A program made the position numbers and the translations under genes. 64,000 nucleotides of DNA from Bacillus sp. ISL-41 (GTDB taxonomy: Bacteria > Bacillota > Bacilli > Bacillales > Cytobacillaceae): the NCBI RefSeq assembly GCF_018613235.1, contig NZ_JAGGQP010000034.1, forward strand, positions 1 to 64,000, written 5' to 3'. Every line of letters begins with the position of its first letter. The first letter of the stretch is position 1. The notes under the pieces were generated by a model. It saw nothing but the letters and a program-made list of their open reading frames with translations. It had not been told where the DNA came from and made no database searches. Below, one piece after another: positions 8,680-17,051 of this stretch.

Positions 8680-11001
8680 ATGGATCGACAAAAAAAGCAA
8701 ATTCCCATGGATGAACAGATTAAGCTGTGGGAAGAGGAGATAAATACAAAAGGTTTTATTCAGGATGAAGCCAGCTTGATCACCGCAATCAGGAAACTGT
8801 CAAAAACGGAAGACCGTAAGCAGCTGTCTCAAACCCTGACTCTGGCTGCACAATCGAGAGCCCAGCGAAACGGGTATGATTCTCTCGTCCTTGAGTGGTT
8901 AAGGACTGCGATTGAACACGATACAGCAAACAAGAAGGCAAAATCCCTGCTGGCGAGAAATCAATGGAAAAATAAAGGGGATCTATTTGACCAGCTAGTT
9001 TATCCTCGGATCAGGGAAACTGATAATCGGGCATTAAAAAAGAAAACAGCAGAGCAGTACATAAATATTTCACAGCAATTCCTGTCACATGCTGAAGAAG
9101 AGCTGGATGACCTTCAAGCCCAGCAGCTTGAAGCAGGCTCTGAAGCTGAGGCTAAATTCAAAAGGCTGACCAATTTGCTGGAGCAGGCTGTAGAAGAGAC
9201 TGCAGCCCTCTTGAAAGCAACAGAGCTATATGAAGAGTCGGTTACCGGAGTGTTTCACACAGCTGTCCATTATGAAGAAATGCAGAAAAGACTTCAAACC
9301 CTGGAAGGAATCAAGCTAAACTGGGAAGAAGAATTTGCTGAGGAATCGGAAAGCCAAAAACGATCTGAAATTGATCCTTTGGCCGAACTTAACAAAATGA
9401 TAGGACTTGAATCGGTCAAGGAGAGAGTGAATGATTTTTACCGATTCTTGAAATATCAGAAAAAAAGGAAAGAGCTTGGTCTGCAAACGAAGGATGATCA
9501 AAGCTTGAATATGGTGCTGACCGGGAATCCAGGAACAGGGAAAACTTCATTAGCACGATTGCTTGCCAAAATTTATCACCAGCTGGGAGTACTGCCGCGG
9601 GAAGAAATAATTGAGGCGGATCGTTCCCAGCTTGTAGGGGCTTATGTTGGTCAAACAGAAGAAAATGTCAGAAAGGTCGTCGAGCAAGCTCTGGGTGGAG
9701 TGCTATTTATTGATGAGGCTTACAGTCTAAAGCGGGAAGGCCAGACTGGAAATGATTATGGCCAAACTGCTATTGATACTCTCGTTTCCTTAATGACCGG
9801 GAAAGAGTATGGCGGCAAATTCGCCGTGATTCTTGCTGGGTACCCAGAAGAGATGAGACAATTTCTTGATGCGAATCCAGGTTTAAGATCACGGTTCCCT
9901 CAATCAAATTTAATTCATCTACCTGATTATTCGAATAGTGAGCTATTACAAATCGCTGAGCAAGCTGCACAGGATAACGATTATGCCATGACAGAAACCG
10001 CAAAGCTCGAACTAACGGATCGTATCGAAAAGGAAAGAGTCGATGACACCTTTGGAAATGCCAGGACGGTACGCAACCTTGTTTTGGAAGCGATTTTTAA
10101 AAAGGGATCAAAGCAAAGTGAAGAACATGACTTTTCGACCTATACCTTATTGGAAAAAGAGGATTTTGAATCTACAGCAAATATTTCAGCTGAAAAACCA
10201 CTCGACAAACTGAATGCACTCGTAGGATTGGACACTGTAAAAACAGAGGTTACCTCCCTGATCTCCTTCGTGAGGATGCAGCAGCTGCGAAAGGAAAAAG
10301 GACTGCCTGCTGTGCCGATCCAGCTCCACTCTGTATTCACCGGGAATCCTGGAACAGGAAAAACGACCGTAGCCAAGATTTACGCTGAACTTTTAAAGGA
10401 ATGCGGCATGTTGAAGAGGGGGCACTTAATTGTCAGCAGCCGGGCGGATTTTGTCGCTGGTTACGTTGGACAGACAGCCATCAAAACAAAGAATAAAATC
10501 CGTGAGGCGCTCGGAGGAGTATTATTTATTGATGAGGCATACGCTCTTCTTGGACAAAGCTCGGGTGATTTTGGCAAGGAAGTGATTGATACTCTTGTCG
10601 ATGAAATGACAAGACATAATGAAAATCTAGTCGTGATTCTTGCAGGCTATCCTGCTGAAATGGATATGCTGCTGGAAAGCAATCCTGGCCTAAGATCACG
10701 GTTCAAGAAGTTTTTCCACTTTCCTGACTATAGTGTGGGTGATTTGCTGCTCATCATCAGAAACTACGCTGGCAAGTATCAATATAGAATGGGGACCGAA
10801 GCTGAAGCGTTTTTGACTGAGCAACTTTCAGAAACAGAAATAAAAGGGAATGGGCGATTCGCCACAAACTTAGTGGATGAAGCGATTCAATCCCAGGCAT
10901 TTCGGTTGATTGACTACGACCATTTAGACGATTTGGATGAGGATGTTCTATACCTGGAAAAACAGGATTTTGAAGCGGCTTTAAAAAAACTTTTAGGATG
11001 A
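8680..11001 (+). CDS. double-AAA ATPase of the SpoVK/CbbX class
   Basis: 773 residues. A helical N-terminal part (about 1-235, rich in Glu, Lys and Ala, possibly TPR or coiled coil) is followed by two AAA modules of the SpoVK/CbbX type. Module 1 has Walker A GNPGTGKTS near 282-290 and Walker B VLFIDEAYS near 340; module 2 has GNPGTGKTT near 555-563 and VLFIDEAYA near 613. Both keep an arginine-finger-like NPGLRSRF. B. subtilis SpoVK has one module and is about 320 residues, so this is a distinct architecture. It sits between tlp and yneP, neighbours that are adjacent in B. subtilis. A remodelling role in sporulation is inference. The ribosome binding site (AAGAAGTGA) is weak. Confidence 0.88.
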   Translation: MDRQKKQIPMDEQIKLWEEEINTKGFIQDEASLITAIRKLSKTEDRKQLSQTLTLAAQSRAQRNGYDSLVLEWLRTAIEHDTANKKAKSLLARNQWKNKGDLFDQLVYPRIRETDNRALKKKTAEQYINISQQFLSHAEEELDDLQAQQLEAGSEAEAKFKRLTNLLEQAVEETAALLKATELYEESVTGVFHTAVHYEEMQKRLQTLEGIKLNWEEEFAEESESQKRSEIDPLAELNKMIGLESVKERVNDFYRFLKYQKKRKELGLQTKDDQSLNMVLTGNPGTGKTSLARLLAKIYHQLGVLPREEIIEADRSQLVGAYVGQTEENVRKVVEQALGGVLFIDEAYSLKREGQTGNDYGQTAIDTLVSLMTGKEYGGKFAVILAGYPEEMRQFLDANPGLRSRFPQSNLIHLPDYSNSELLQIAEQAAQDNDYAMTETAKLELTDRIEKERVDDTFGNARTVRNLVLEAIFKKGSKQSEEHDFSTYTLLEKEDFESTANISAEKPLDKLNALVGLDTVKTEVTSLISFVRMQQLRKEKGLPAVPIQLHSVFTGNPGTGKTTVAKIYAELLKECGMLKRGHLIVSSRADFVAGYVGQTAIKTKNKIREALGGVLFIDEAYALLGQSSGDFGKEVIDTLVDEMTRHNENLVVILAGYPAEMDMLLESNPGLRSRFKKFFHFPDYSVGDLLLIIRNYAGKYQYRMGTEAEAFLTEQLSETEIKGNGRFATNLVDEAIQSQAFRLIDYDHLDDLDEDVLYLEKQDFEAALKKLLG

Positions 11002-11030
11002 AAATCCTTGAAAAATAAAGGGGAATACCA

Positions 11031-11474
11031 ATGATAATTTCTACAAGGGAGATTGAGGTTCGATACGCGGAAACAGACCAGATGGGGGTCGTATATCACG
11101 CTAATTATCTGGTGTGGATGGAGCTGGGCAGAACACAGTTGATCAAAGAGCTTGGCTTTAATTATGCAGAGATGGAGAAGGATGGAATCATTTCACCTGT
11201 ACTTGATATACAGGCTTCCTATAAAAAACCATTGAGATATGGAGATACAGCTACAATTAAGACCTGGGTGGATGAGTATGATGGAATCCGCTCTGTCTAT
11301 AAATATGAAATCTTCGATGGGGAAGGGGAGCTTGCTTTGACTGGAAGCTCAAAACATGTCTGTGTTAAAAAAGACAGCTTCCGTCCGATTTCTTTGAAAA
11401 GGAGCTATCCTGACTGGCATGCAGCTTATTTACAGGCCATGAGAAAGCCGGAAGCTGAAAAGGAGCAGGTCTGA
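11031..11474 (+). CDS. yneP: YbgC/FadM-type acyl-CoA thioesterase
   Basis: 147 residues, a single hot-dog domain. The family motif YAETDQMGVVYHANYLVWME (residues about 11-30) includes the Asp of the 4-hydroxybenzoyl-CoA thioesterase group. It should hydrolyse acyl-CoA in the cytoplasm; the natural acyl chain is unknown. AAAGGGGAA precedes ATG 11031. The next gene (yneQ) starts at the base after its stop codon, as in B. subtilis, so the two are translated together. Confidence 0.9.
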   Translation: MIISTREIEVRYAETDQMGVVYHANYLVWMELGRTQLIKELGFNYAEMEKDGIISPVLDIQASYKKPLRYGDTATIKTWVDEYDGIRSVYKYEIFDGEGELALTGSSKHVCVKKDSFRPISLKRSYPDWHAAYLQAMRKPEAEKEQV

Positions 11475-11777
11475 TTGGCTTTCGGGATTAAACGCCCTGA
11501 ACTGGATGAATGGAAAGCGAAAATAGACAGAGGAGAACTCGCTTTCCTCACGCACTATTGGCTGGATGACCGCTTCCCGGACTGTTCAACGGTTACGAAG
11601 GTGGGATGCAGGGATCTTGAAAGGTTAGCTGAGTGGGGGAGAAAGTATGGTTTGCGGCCAGAGTGGATTGACAAAAGGAAGGCCAATTACCCTCATTTCG
11701 ATCTTTTAGGAACGAAGCAGGCTGAAATTTTAAAACAGGAGGGTATTGAAAGCCCCCTCATAAAAGGTGAAAAATAA
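11475..11777 (+). CDS. yneQ: conserved Bacillus protein YneQ
   Basis: 100 residues starting at TTG 11475, directly after the yneP stop (AAAAGGAGCAGG upstream). It is soluble, with no membrane segment; recognisable stretches are FLTHYWLDDRFPDCSTVTKV and LAEWGRKYGLRPEWIDKR. Position and length match the uncharacterised B. subtilis YneQ. No function is known to me. Confidence 0.85.
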   Translation: MAFGIKRPELDEWKAKIDRGELAFLTHYWLDDRFPDCSTVTKVGCRDLERLAEWGRKYGLRPEWIDKRKANYPHFDLLGTKQAEILKQEGIESPLIKGEK

Positions 11778-11810
11778 GGCAGGCGCTTTCGCGTCTGCCT
11801 TATTTCTTTT
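11773..11810. terminator. bidirectional terminator yneQ / yneR
   Basis: AATAAGGCAGGCGC pairs with GCGTCTGCCTTATT around TTTC. T runs lie on both sides; the stem overlaps the yneR stop codon region. Confidence 0.88.
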
Positions 11811-12093
11811 CAAATTTAAAGTCAGGTTCATGGCCAACCGGGTGGAGTTCCACGATCATATCATGGCCATCAAAATACCAAATATCTTTTTCTTCAATAT
11901 AATAGGTGATCCCATTTTTTTCTGTTTTAACACCAATGTGATCCGGTTCTTCCTTGGAGACACCTAATGAAAAACCTTTCTGGATTGAACTGAAACCGCC
12001 GTACCGGACAAAAAATCGCAAATAGCTTCCGGATGAAAGGTCCATTTCATTTTCATACCATGCTGCTGCATCATCATTAATTGTAATTTTCAT
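11800..12093 (-). CDS. yneR: HesB/IscA-fold protein YneR, lacking cysteines
   Basis: 97 residues with the HesB-like pattern (SYLRFFVRYGGFSSIQKGFS, then VSKEEPDHIGV, DGHDMIVELHP). The three cysteines that bind Fe-S clusters in IscA are absent; the protein has no cysteine at all, so it cannot be a classical scaffold. Gene order after yneQ, but on the opposite strand, matches B. subtilis yneR. AGGAGAACAAT precedes the start. Confidence 0.88.
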   Translation of the reverse strand: MKITINDDAAAWYENEMDLSSGSYLRFFVRYGGFSSIQKGFSLGVSKEEPDHIGVKTEKNGITYYIEEKDIWYFDGHDMIVELHPVGHEPDFKFEKK

Positions 12094-12137
12094 ATTGTTC
12101 TCCTTCCATACCAGATAGAACGATTATAACATAAGCA

Positions 12138-12165
12138 ATGCCCGGTCTTCATGGACCGGGCTTTC
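12138..12165 (-). terminator. hairpin between the capA-like gene and yneR
   Basis: GCCCGGTC pairs with GACCGGGC. In the minus direction (after the CapA-like gene) the following bases are not T-rich; in the plus direction they are TTTCTC. Termination here is likely but not certain. Confidence 0.45.
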
Positions 12166-12171
12166 TCACAT

Positions 12172-13338
12172 TTATTCTTTTATTAATTGAGTCATATGAT
12201 GCATGATCTCATTGTATTTATTTTCAGCTTCAGCAAGGCCGTATTGACCGGCTTGTTGCAATGGAACAACTCGGTAATTACTTTGCCTGCTGCTCGAAAC
12301 AAAGGTTGGAAGGAAATCAGGGTTTTGCAATACGACTTTATTGCCATCGGGTGTAATGGTTTTTATTATTTCAACAGTAGCGAGACCGCCGATATCTTTA
12401 TAGTCCCACATTTGACCTGACAGGAAATTTCCCAGAGAGTAGAAGACCAATGCCTTTCTGCCGTCCGTCGCCATCAGCCATTCCATAGGCTGAAGAACAT
12501 GAGGATGATGACCAAAGATGATGTCAACACCTTCATTGATGAGAAACTGGGCAAGCTCTTTTTGATCAATGGTAGGGAAACGCTGGTATTCATTTCCCCA
12601 ATGGATACTCATAACGACAATGTCTGATTCTGTTCGGGCGCGGTGAATCTCCGCTTTCATTGCTTCTCGGTCAATCAGGTTTACTAGGTGGTTCTTTCCA
12701 AAAGGGACGGGGATGCCATTTGTTCCATAGGTGTATGACAAATATGAAACATTTATCCCATTTCTATTTAGGATCCGCAATTCTTGCTTGTCTGCATCGT
12801 CCTTATACGAACCAACATAAGGAAGACCGGTCGCTTCCAAATTCTTTATGGATGCAAGAACACCCTTTTCAGATTTATCAAGGGAATGATTATTTGCATT
12901 CGATACAATATCCACCCCTGCATCGATCAATGCCTCTCCAACTTCAACCGGGCTATTGAAACTAGGGTAGCTTGATAAGCCGATTTCTTCACCGCCAAGA
13001 AGTGTTTCCTGATTCGCCAGCAAAAGATCCGGTTCTATCAAGTATTCTTTGACATTACTGAGCATTGGTTTGAAATCATACCCTGGATTCACAAAGGCAT
13101 CTTCATAAACTGTATCGTGGATCAGGATGTCCCCGATTGCTCCAATCTTTACTGTTTCTACAAAACTCTTGCCGCTAACATCAAAGCTTCTTTCAAGATG
13201 GGATTTTTGAGATTTCATTTTAATACTTGGTGCCTTTGCCTCGGCTTCATGGTACATCTGGAATGTTAATACAGATGCCAAAACACCTAAGCCAGTAAAC
13301 AAGGCCAGTCCATAAGGTTTTTTCTTCTTTTTTCTCAT
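12172..13338 (-). CDS. CapA/PgsA-family membrane-anchored metallophosphatase-like protein
   Basis: 388 residues. A basic N-terminus (MRKKKKKPYGLAL) leads into one membrane segment (about 12-28), and the rest lies outside. Family motifs are GAIGDILIHD, NANNHSLD, HWGNEYQ, FGHHPHVLQP and YSLGNF, the metal-binding set of the calcineurin-like CapA fold used in poly-gamma-glutamate capsule synthesis. No capB, capC or capE gene is nearby, so this is one of the stand-alone CapA-like proteins common in Bacillus; its substrate is unknown. Confidence 0.88.
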   Translation of the reverse strand: MRKKKKKPYGLALFTGLGVLASVLTFQMYHEAEAKAPSIKMKSQKSHLERSFDVSGKSFVETVKIGAIGDILIHDTVYEDAFVNPGYDFKPMLSNVKEYLIEPDLLLANQETLLGGEEIGLSSYPSFNSPVEVGEALIDAGVDIVSNANNHSLDKSEKGVLASIKNLEATGLPYVGSYKDDADKQELRILNRNGINVSYLSYTYGTNGIPVPFGKNHLVNLIDREAMKAEIHRARTESDIVVMSIHWGNEYQRFPTIDQKELAQFLINEGVDIIFGHHPHVLQPMEWLMATDGRKALVFYSLGNFLSGQMWDYKDIGGLATVEIIKTITPDGNKVVLQNPDFLPTFVSSSRQSNYRVVPLQQAGQYGLAEAENKYNEIMHHMTQLIKE

Positions 13339-13516
13339 GGTAATCTCCCCAGATTAGAATGAGGCATTTTTATTTTTTCGCCTCTAAGGATAATATATTA
13401 TAAGAATGGTGTTAAATGTATAATTTTCAGTATGATATTCACTATTTTGTCAAAATTCGATAATCTTTTTTTAAAAAAGGATATGGAAGAAAGTGACTAA
13501 AAAAGGGGGAGAGGAC

Positions 13517-13804
13517 TTGTTCAAAATAACAGAAAGTGCATCTAAAATTTTGCGTCAGGCAATACGGAAAGAGAGCAAGGATGGGGAAAAGCTATATGTC
13601 CGACTGACGATGGGAATCGGCTGAGGAGGACCTCAGCTTCGGGTCGCTCTGGAAGAGCAGCCATTAAGAAATGATCAGATTTTTACATTTGAAGAGGTTT
13701 CTATCCTGATTCATGAAGGTGATTCAGTTTATTTCACTGATACAAAACTGGATTATGTAAAAGATGTTTTTGGCACGGGAAAGTTCAAACTGCTAAAAGT
13801 GTAA
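13517..13804 (+). CDS. HesB-like selenoprotein (in-frame UGA read as Sec36)
   Basis: Reading from TTG 13517 gives 95 residues if the TGA at 13622-13624 is read through. The first part ends LYVRLTMGIG, the TGA follows, and the frame continues GGPQLRVALEEQPL without another stop to TAA at 13802-13804. The TGA falls where IscA/HesB proteins have their first metal-binding Cys (consensus GGCSG), and HesB-like selenoproteins with GIG-U-GG are an established prokaryotic selenoprotein family. The product has no Cys elsewhere and no C-terminal CGC. GGGGGAG sits six bases before TTG; a GTG at 13493 is also in frame. Alternatives are a nonsense-mutated gene or a sequencing error, but the intact downstream frame argues against them. 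Confidence 0.85.
13621..13658 (+). promoter_or_regulatory. candidate bacterial SECIS element
   Basis: CTGAGG pairs with CCTCAG (13621-13626 with 13631-13636), a perfect hairpin that contains the TGA. Further on GCTC pairs with GAGC (13646-13649 with 13655-13658) around the loop TGGAA, about 25 bases after the TGA, a distance and G-containing loop that suit SelB recognition. Which fold forms in the RNA is not known. Confidence 0.5.
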
Positions 13805-13817
13805 GCAGTAATGCAAA

Positions 13818-13849
13818 AAAAATGCGGTTCTTCGGGAATCGCATTTTTC
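13818..13849. terminator. bidirectional terminator
   Basis: AATGCGGTTC pairs with GGAATCGCATT around TTCG. A T run follows on the plus strand and a longer one on the minus strand. Confidence 0.8.
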
Positions 13850-13933
13850 TAATAACTAATTTTGTGAGGGGAATTTCTAGTCTATTTTCAAATTAGGAAA
13901 TCCAATAATCAGTAAGAAACTTAGTGAATCATA

Positions 13934-14122
13934 TTACCATTCCATTTTCTCCAGGAAATCCAATAGTTCATCCATATTCTTTATCTTGACCGCAGAAGGA
14001 TCATTTTTTTCATTGTCAGGATTTTCAGTGAGAATTTCTACAATAAAATCATCAGGCGACGTGACATCAGCGGTTGTGGTTGTAAACACAAAACTTTCAG
14101 CCTGCTTAATAACTTCTTCCAT
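13934..14122 (-). CDS. small acidic protein, function unknown
   Basis: 62 residues, acidic, starting MEEVIKQAESFVFTTTTADV and ending in a charged helix MDELLDFLEKMEW. AAGAAGGCGG lies about seven bases before the ATG, which supports it as a real gene. No membrane segment or known motif. It follows the histidine kinase gene but the two are separated by about 100 bp. Confidence 0.6.
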   Translation of the reverse strand: MEEVIKQAESFVFTTTTADVTSPDDFIVEILTENPDNEKNDPSAVKIKNMDELLDFLEKMEW

Positions 14123-14229
14123 TACAATCCGCCTTCTTTCCCTTATTCTTACCTACATTTTACCAGTCAAAGGAAGAGATGAACGATTTTCAATATGACA
14201 ATTTTTCGAATAATCGAATGACCTCCACA

Positions 14230-15228
14230 TTAACCAGCAGGAAGCGAAAATTTAAATATCGTTTTAAAGGGTTGAGTGGTAACACTCAATTCGCCCCCAT
14301 GGTTTTCGATTATTTGCTTGCAGATTGCCAATCCCATCCCTGTGCCTCCTGTTTTTGTAGTGTAAAATGGAGAGAAAATCTTCTTTAGGGTGCATTCATC
14401 AATCCCGCCGCCGTTATCGATGACACTTACGGCAACTGAATCCCTATCCTTACTTACAACTAATTTTATAGAAGCCTTTGTATGATGATTTCCTTCAACA
14501 GCCTCGATTGCATTTTTTAACAAATTGACCAGCACCTGTTTAAGCGCATTTTTATCTACAAATACATACAACTCTTCACCAGGAAATTCACCACTGATTT
14601 CGATATCTTTCAGAATTGCCTCGCTTGAGAATAGCTTGATCATACTTGCTGCCAACTCGTTCATAGACAGCTTCTCTTTCTCAGAAGAGCCAGGTTTTAA
14701 AACAGAAAGAAAATCAGTAAGTAAGCTGTTAGCACGGTTAATTTCATCAAGAGCTACGTCTACGAACTCCTGCTTGCCAACAGCCTGAAGTTCCGGCTTC
14801 AGCAACTGGATAAAACCCTTGAGCGTTGTCAGTGGGTTTCTTATTTCATGGGCTAAGCCGGCTGCTAAATGGCTTGCTGAAACAGCTTGATATTCTCCTG
14901 TGGCAGTTTGAATGGCTTTTTGAAGGATCATTAAAGTCTGCTCTTTTTCAACAATTTCCTGTTCAAGTTTTAAACTTTTGCTTTGGAGATCTGCTTTTTT
15001 TTGATCTAAATCATTCATTATCAAATCATCCTTCGATATAGCGAGTTTATGAATCAAGAAAGATTTTTTGCTTGTTGGGCCAGCTTGGGATAGTGGTTGA
15101 TGCATATCCATCTCCGTGCTGAAATGAAAGGGTTTAGAGCATGCTATTACTTGGATTTCGTTCACCTCTTTTTCCAGTGTAGGTTGAACTTGATTAGTTT
15201 GAAGCATTATAGTTTCGGGTAATTTCAT
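14230..15228 (-). CDS. orphan soluble sensor histidine kinase
   Basis: 332 residues with no membrane segment. Residues about 70-110 form a coiled coil, then the phosphoacceptor domain carries His127 in LAAGLAHEIRNPLTTLKGFI. The ATPase domain has the N box around NAIEAVEG, DNGGGID, FSPFYTTKTGGTGMGLAICK. The kinase core resembles the sporulation kinases KinA-E. No response regulator is adjacent. The first 70 residues have no recognisable sensor domain. AAAGGATG precedes ATG 15228; later Mets (42, 71) are possible alternative starts. Confidence 0.88.
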   Translation of the reverse strand: MKLPETIMLQTNQVQPTLEKEVNEIQVIACSKPFHFSTEMDMHQPLSQAGPTSKKSFLIHKLAISKDDLIMNDLDQKKADLQSKSLKLEQEIVEKEQTLMILQKAIQTATGEYQAVSASHLAAGLAHEIRNPLTTLKGFIQLLKPELQAVGKQEFVDVALDEINRANSLLTDFLSVLKPGSSEKEKLSMNELAASMIKLFSSEAILKDIEISGEFPGEELYVFVDKNALKQVLVNLLKNAIEAVEGNHHTKASIKLVVSKDRDSVAVSVIDNGGGIDECTLKKIFSPFYTTKTGGTGMGLAICKQIIENHGGELSVTTQPFKTIFKFSLPAG

Positions 15229-15384
15229 CAGGAATTCACATCCTTTAAACTTGGCAGTCTAAATTCGATTTCTTTCGAATGTATATGACATAATCATTTA
15301 AATTATACCAGCAAAAACACTTTATTTGTTATAAAGAACAAAAAATATTTTATACAGAACTTACCGTTCAAAAGGAGCTATTAG

Positions 15385-16224
15385 ATGGATAAAGCCATTC
15401 AGTTATTTAGAGAATTTCTAATTGATAGAGAAGAAAAAATTCTGATCAATATATTGGATTCAATTGATGATAATCAGCCTGAAGCATTCATTAAATTAAC
15501 CAGCCAAACTAAACTTAGTTTTTATAAAGAACAAGTAAGAGAATTAATCCATTTGCTTGAAAGTCATTTAATCGGAGAATCAGACGATGAAAAAATCAAG
15601 GATTGGGGTAAGAGGGTGAGTGAAGATAAAGTGCGTTTCGGACTCTCTCTCAGTCAATCCATTCAGCATTTTAATGGTATTCGCGGTGCATTGTGGGAGG
15701 AACTCTCGATAATGGCCGATAATAATAAAAATCTTAGTGCAGGCCAAAGTTTAAGAGTGTGTAATCTTATAAATGAGTTCATTGACGGCCTGATTATCAT
15801 TTTCACTAATTCTTATACTGGACAGGCCAATAAGCGGCTTCGGGCACAGCAAGAAGTTATTGATGAACTGAGCACACCAGTCATTTCTATTGTTGACGGG
15901 GTAGCTGTCCTGCCGATCATTGGTGATATAGATACACACAGAGCAAGGATCCTGATGGAGTACACCCTTCGGGAAACGAATAATAAGGAAGTTGACTGCC
16001 TGATCATGGATCTTTCAGGCGTATTCATTGTTGATACAATGGTTGCCCAGGAATTATTTAAAATCATTGACAGTCTTAAACTGACAGGAGTTGACGTGAA
16101 CCTGACCGGAATGAGGCCAGAACTGGCTCATTCAGTGGTTACTCTTGGCATCAATTTTGATAATGTCAAAATGTATAACAATCTTGGACAGGCATTGAAG
16201 GCCTTTGGAATCGTCCGAAAATAA
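15385..16224 (+). CDS. RsbR-type stressosome protein (RsbRD N-terminal domain plus STAS)
   Basis: 279 residues. The N-terminal helical domain (about 1-150) resembles the RsbRD_N/globin-like sensor part of RsbR paralogs; the C-terminal STAS domain begins at about 160 with ELSTPVISIVDGVAVLPIIG. Thr184 (DIDTHRA) and Thr218 (VDTMVA), 34 residues apart, appear to match the two RsbT-phosphorylated threonines of RsbRA. Such proteins form the stressosome that controls sigma-B. It is divergent from the orphan histidine kinase with 156 bp between. No rsbS or rsbT in this window. AAAGGAGC precedes ATG 15385. Confidence 0.9.
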   Translation: MDKAIQLFREFLIDREEKILINILDSIDDNQPEAFIKLTSQTKLSFYKEQVRELIHLLESHLIGESDDEKIKDWGKRVSEDKVRFGLSLSQSIQHFNGIRGALWEELSIMADNNKNLSAGQSLRVCNLINEFIDGLIIIFTNSYTGQANKRLRAQQEVIDELSTPVISIVDGVAVLPIIGDIDTHRARILMEYTLRETNNKEVDCLIMDLSGVFIVDTMVAQELFKIIDSLKLTGVDVNLTGMRPELAHSVVTLGINFDNVKMYNNLGQALKAFGIVRK

Positions 16225-16225
16225 A

Positions 16226-16262
16226 AAGCCGGCAAACCTGTTTATATGGGTATGCCGGCCTG
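16226..16262. terminator. bidirectional terminator RsbR-like / plsY
   Basis: GCCGGCAAACC pairs with GGGTATGCCGGC. On the minus strand it is followed by TTTTTATTTT, serving plsY; on the plus strand a weaker T run follows. Confidence 0.85.
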
Positions 16263-16282
16263 TATTTTTATTCTCTTAAGTT

Positions 16283-16867
16283 TTAAAGCCACTTTATTTT
16301 CGGCTCTGTTTTGTTGCGGATTCTTTCAAGATTAGCGCGATGCCTGTAAATGACGAAGCTGGCCAGGACAGCGACTACTATGATCAAAGGGAGATCCTGG
16401 GTAAACAGCGAGTAAATGAACGCGGCTATACCGGTTAGAATCGATGATAGGGAAACATACTTTGTTATGTACAAGCTGATGAAAAAGATAATGAGCATGA
16501 ATAAGAACAATACCGGTATATACGCCAGTAAAACACCTCCGGAAGTAGCGACCGCTTTACCTCCACGGAATCCAGCGAAAACAGGGTACATATGGCCGAT
16601 TACAGCAAAAACCCCTACTAAAAGCATATGGAGATCAGCATTCAGCAGCAAAGGCAGACTAGCTGCAAGAGTCCCTTTCAAGACATCAGCTATACTTACG
16701 ACTAAACCTGCTTTAACTCCCAGCGTCCGGAATGTATTTGTACCGCCTAAATTCCCGCTCCCATGTTCACGGATGTCTTTCCCATAGAACACTTTTCCGA
16801 TAATGAGACCAGAGGGTATTGATCCCAGCAAGTAAGCTAGAATAATGATGATTGCGTTTAATGCCAT
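16283..16867 (-). CDS. plsY: acyl-phosphate:glycerol-3-phosphate acyltransferase PlsY
   Basis: 194 residues with about five membrane segments. It puts the first acyl chain on glycerol-3-phosphate using acyl-phosphate, making lysophosphatidic acid at the cytoplasmic membrane. The three family motifs are present: [11 protein letters not shown] (about 16-26), [12 protein letters not shown] (about 37-48) and [13 protein letters not shown] (about 98-110). AAGGAGAAAATTTC precedes the start. It corresponds to B. subtilis yneS. Confidence 0.96.
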   Translation of the reverse strand: MALNAIIIILAYLLGSIPSGLIIGKVFYGKDIREHGSGNLGGTNTFRTLGVKAGLVVSIADVLKGTLAASLPLLLNADLHMLLVGVFAVIGHMYPVFAGFRGGKAVATSGGVLLAYIPVLFLFMLIIFFISLYITKYVSLSSILTGIAAFIYSLFTQDLPLIIVVAVLASFVIYRHRANLERIRNKTEPKIKWL

Positions 16868-17051
16868 GAAATTTTCTCCTTTTAAGATTTTAAGGTTCTT
16901 TTATTTTACCATGTTCTCTTAAAAACTCCATGCAATTCTTGAACAAAAACTGTTTTGTTCATGAATGGCTGAAGTTCTTGCTGGCTAAGTTTATAACTTG
17001 CTGAATAAGTGAATAAGTAAGTATATCAACGATATTAAGGAGCCCTTCTAA

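Noticed and set aside
12138-12165. A perfect hairpin as a strong terminator of the CapA-like gene
   Set aside because: The minus strand lacks a T run after the stem, so it is kept only as a low-confidence hairpin.
13517-13804. The HesB-like gene as a pseudogene broken by a stop
   Set aside because: The frame after the TGA is intact and keeps family residues to a proper stop, the TGA replaces a conserved Cys, and the family is known to use Sec.
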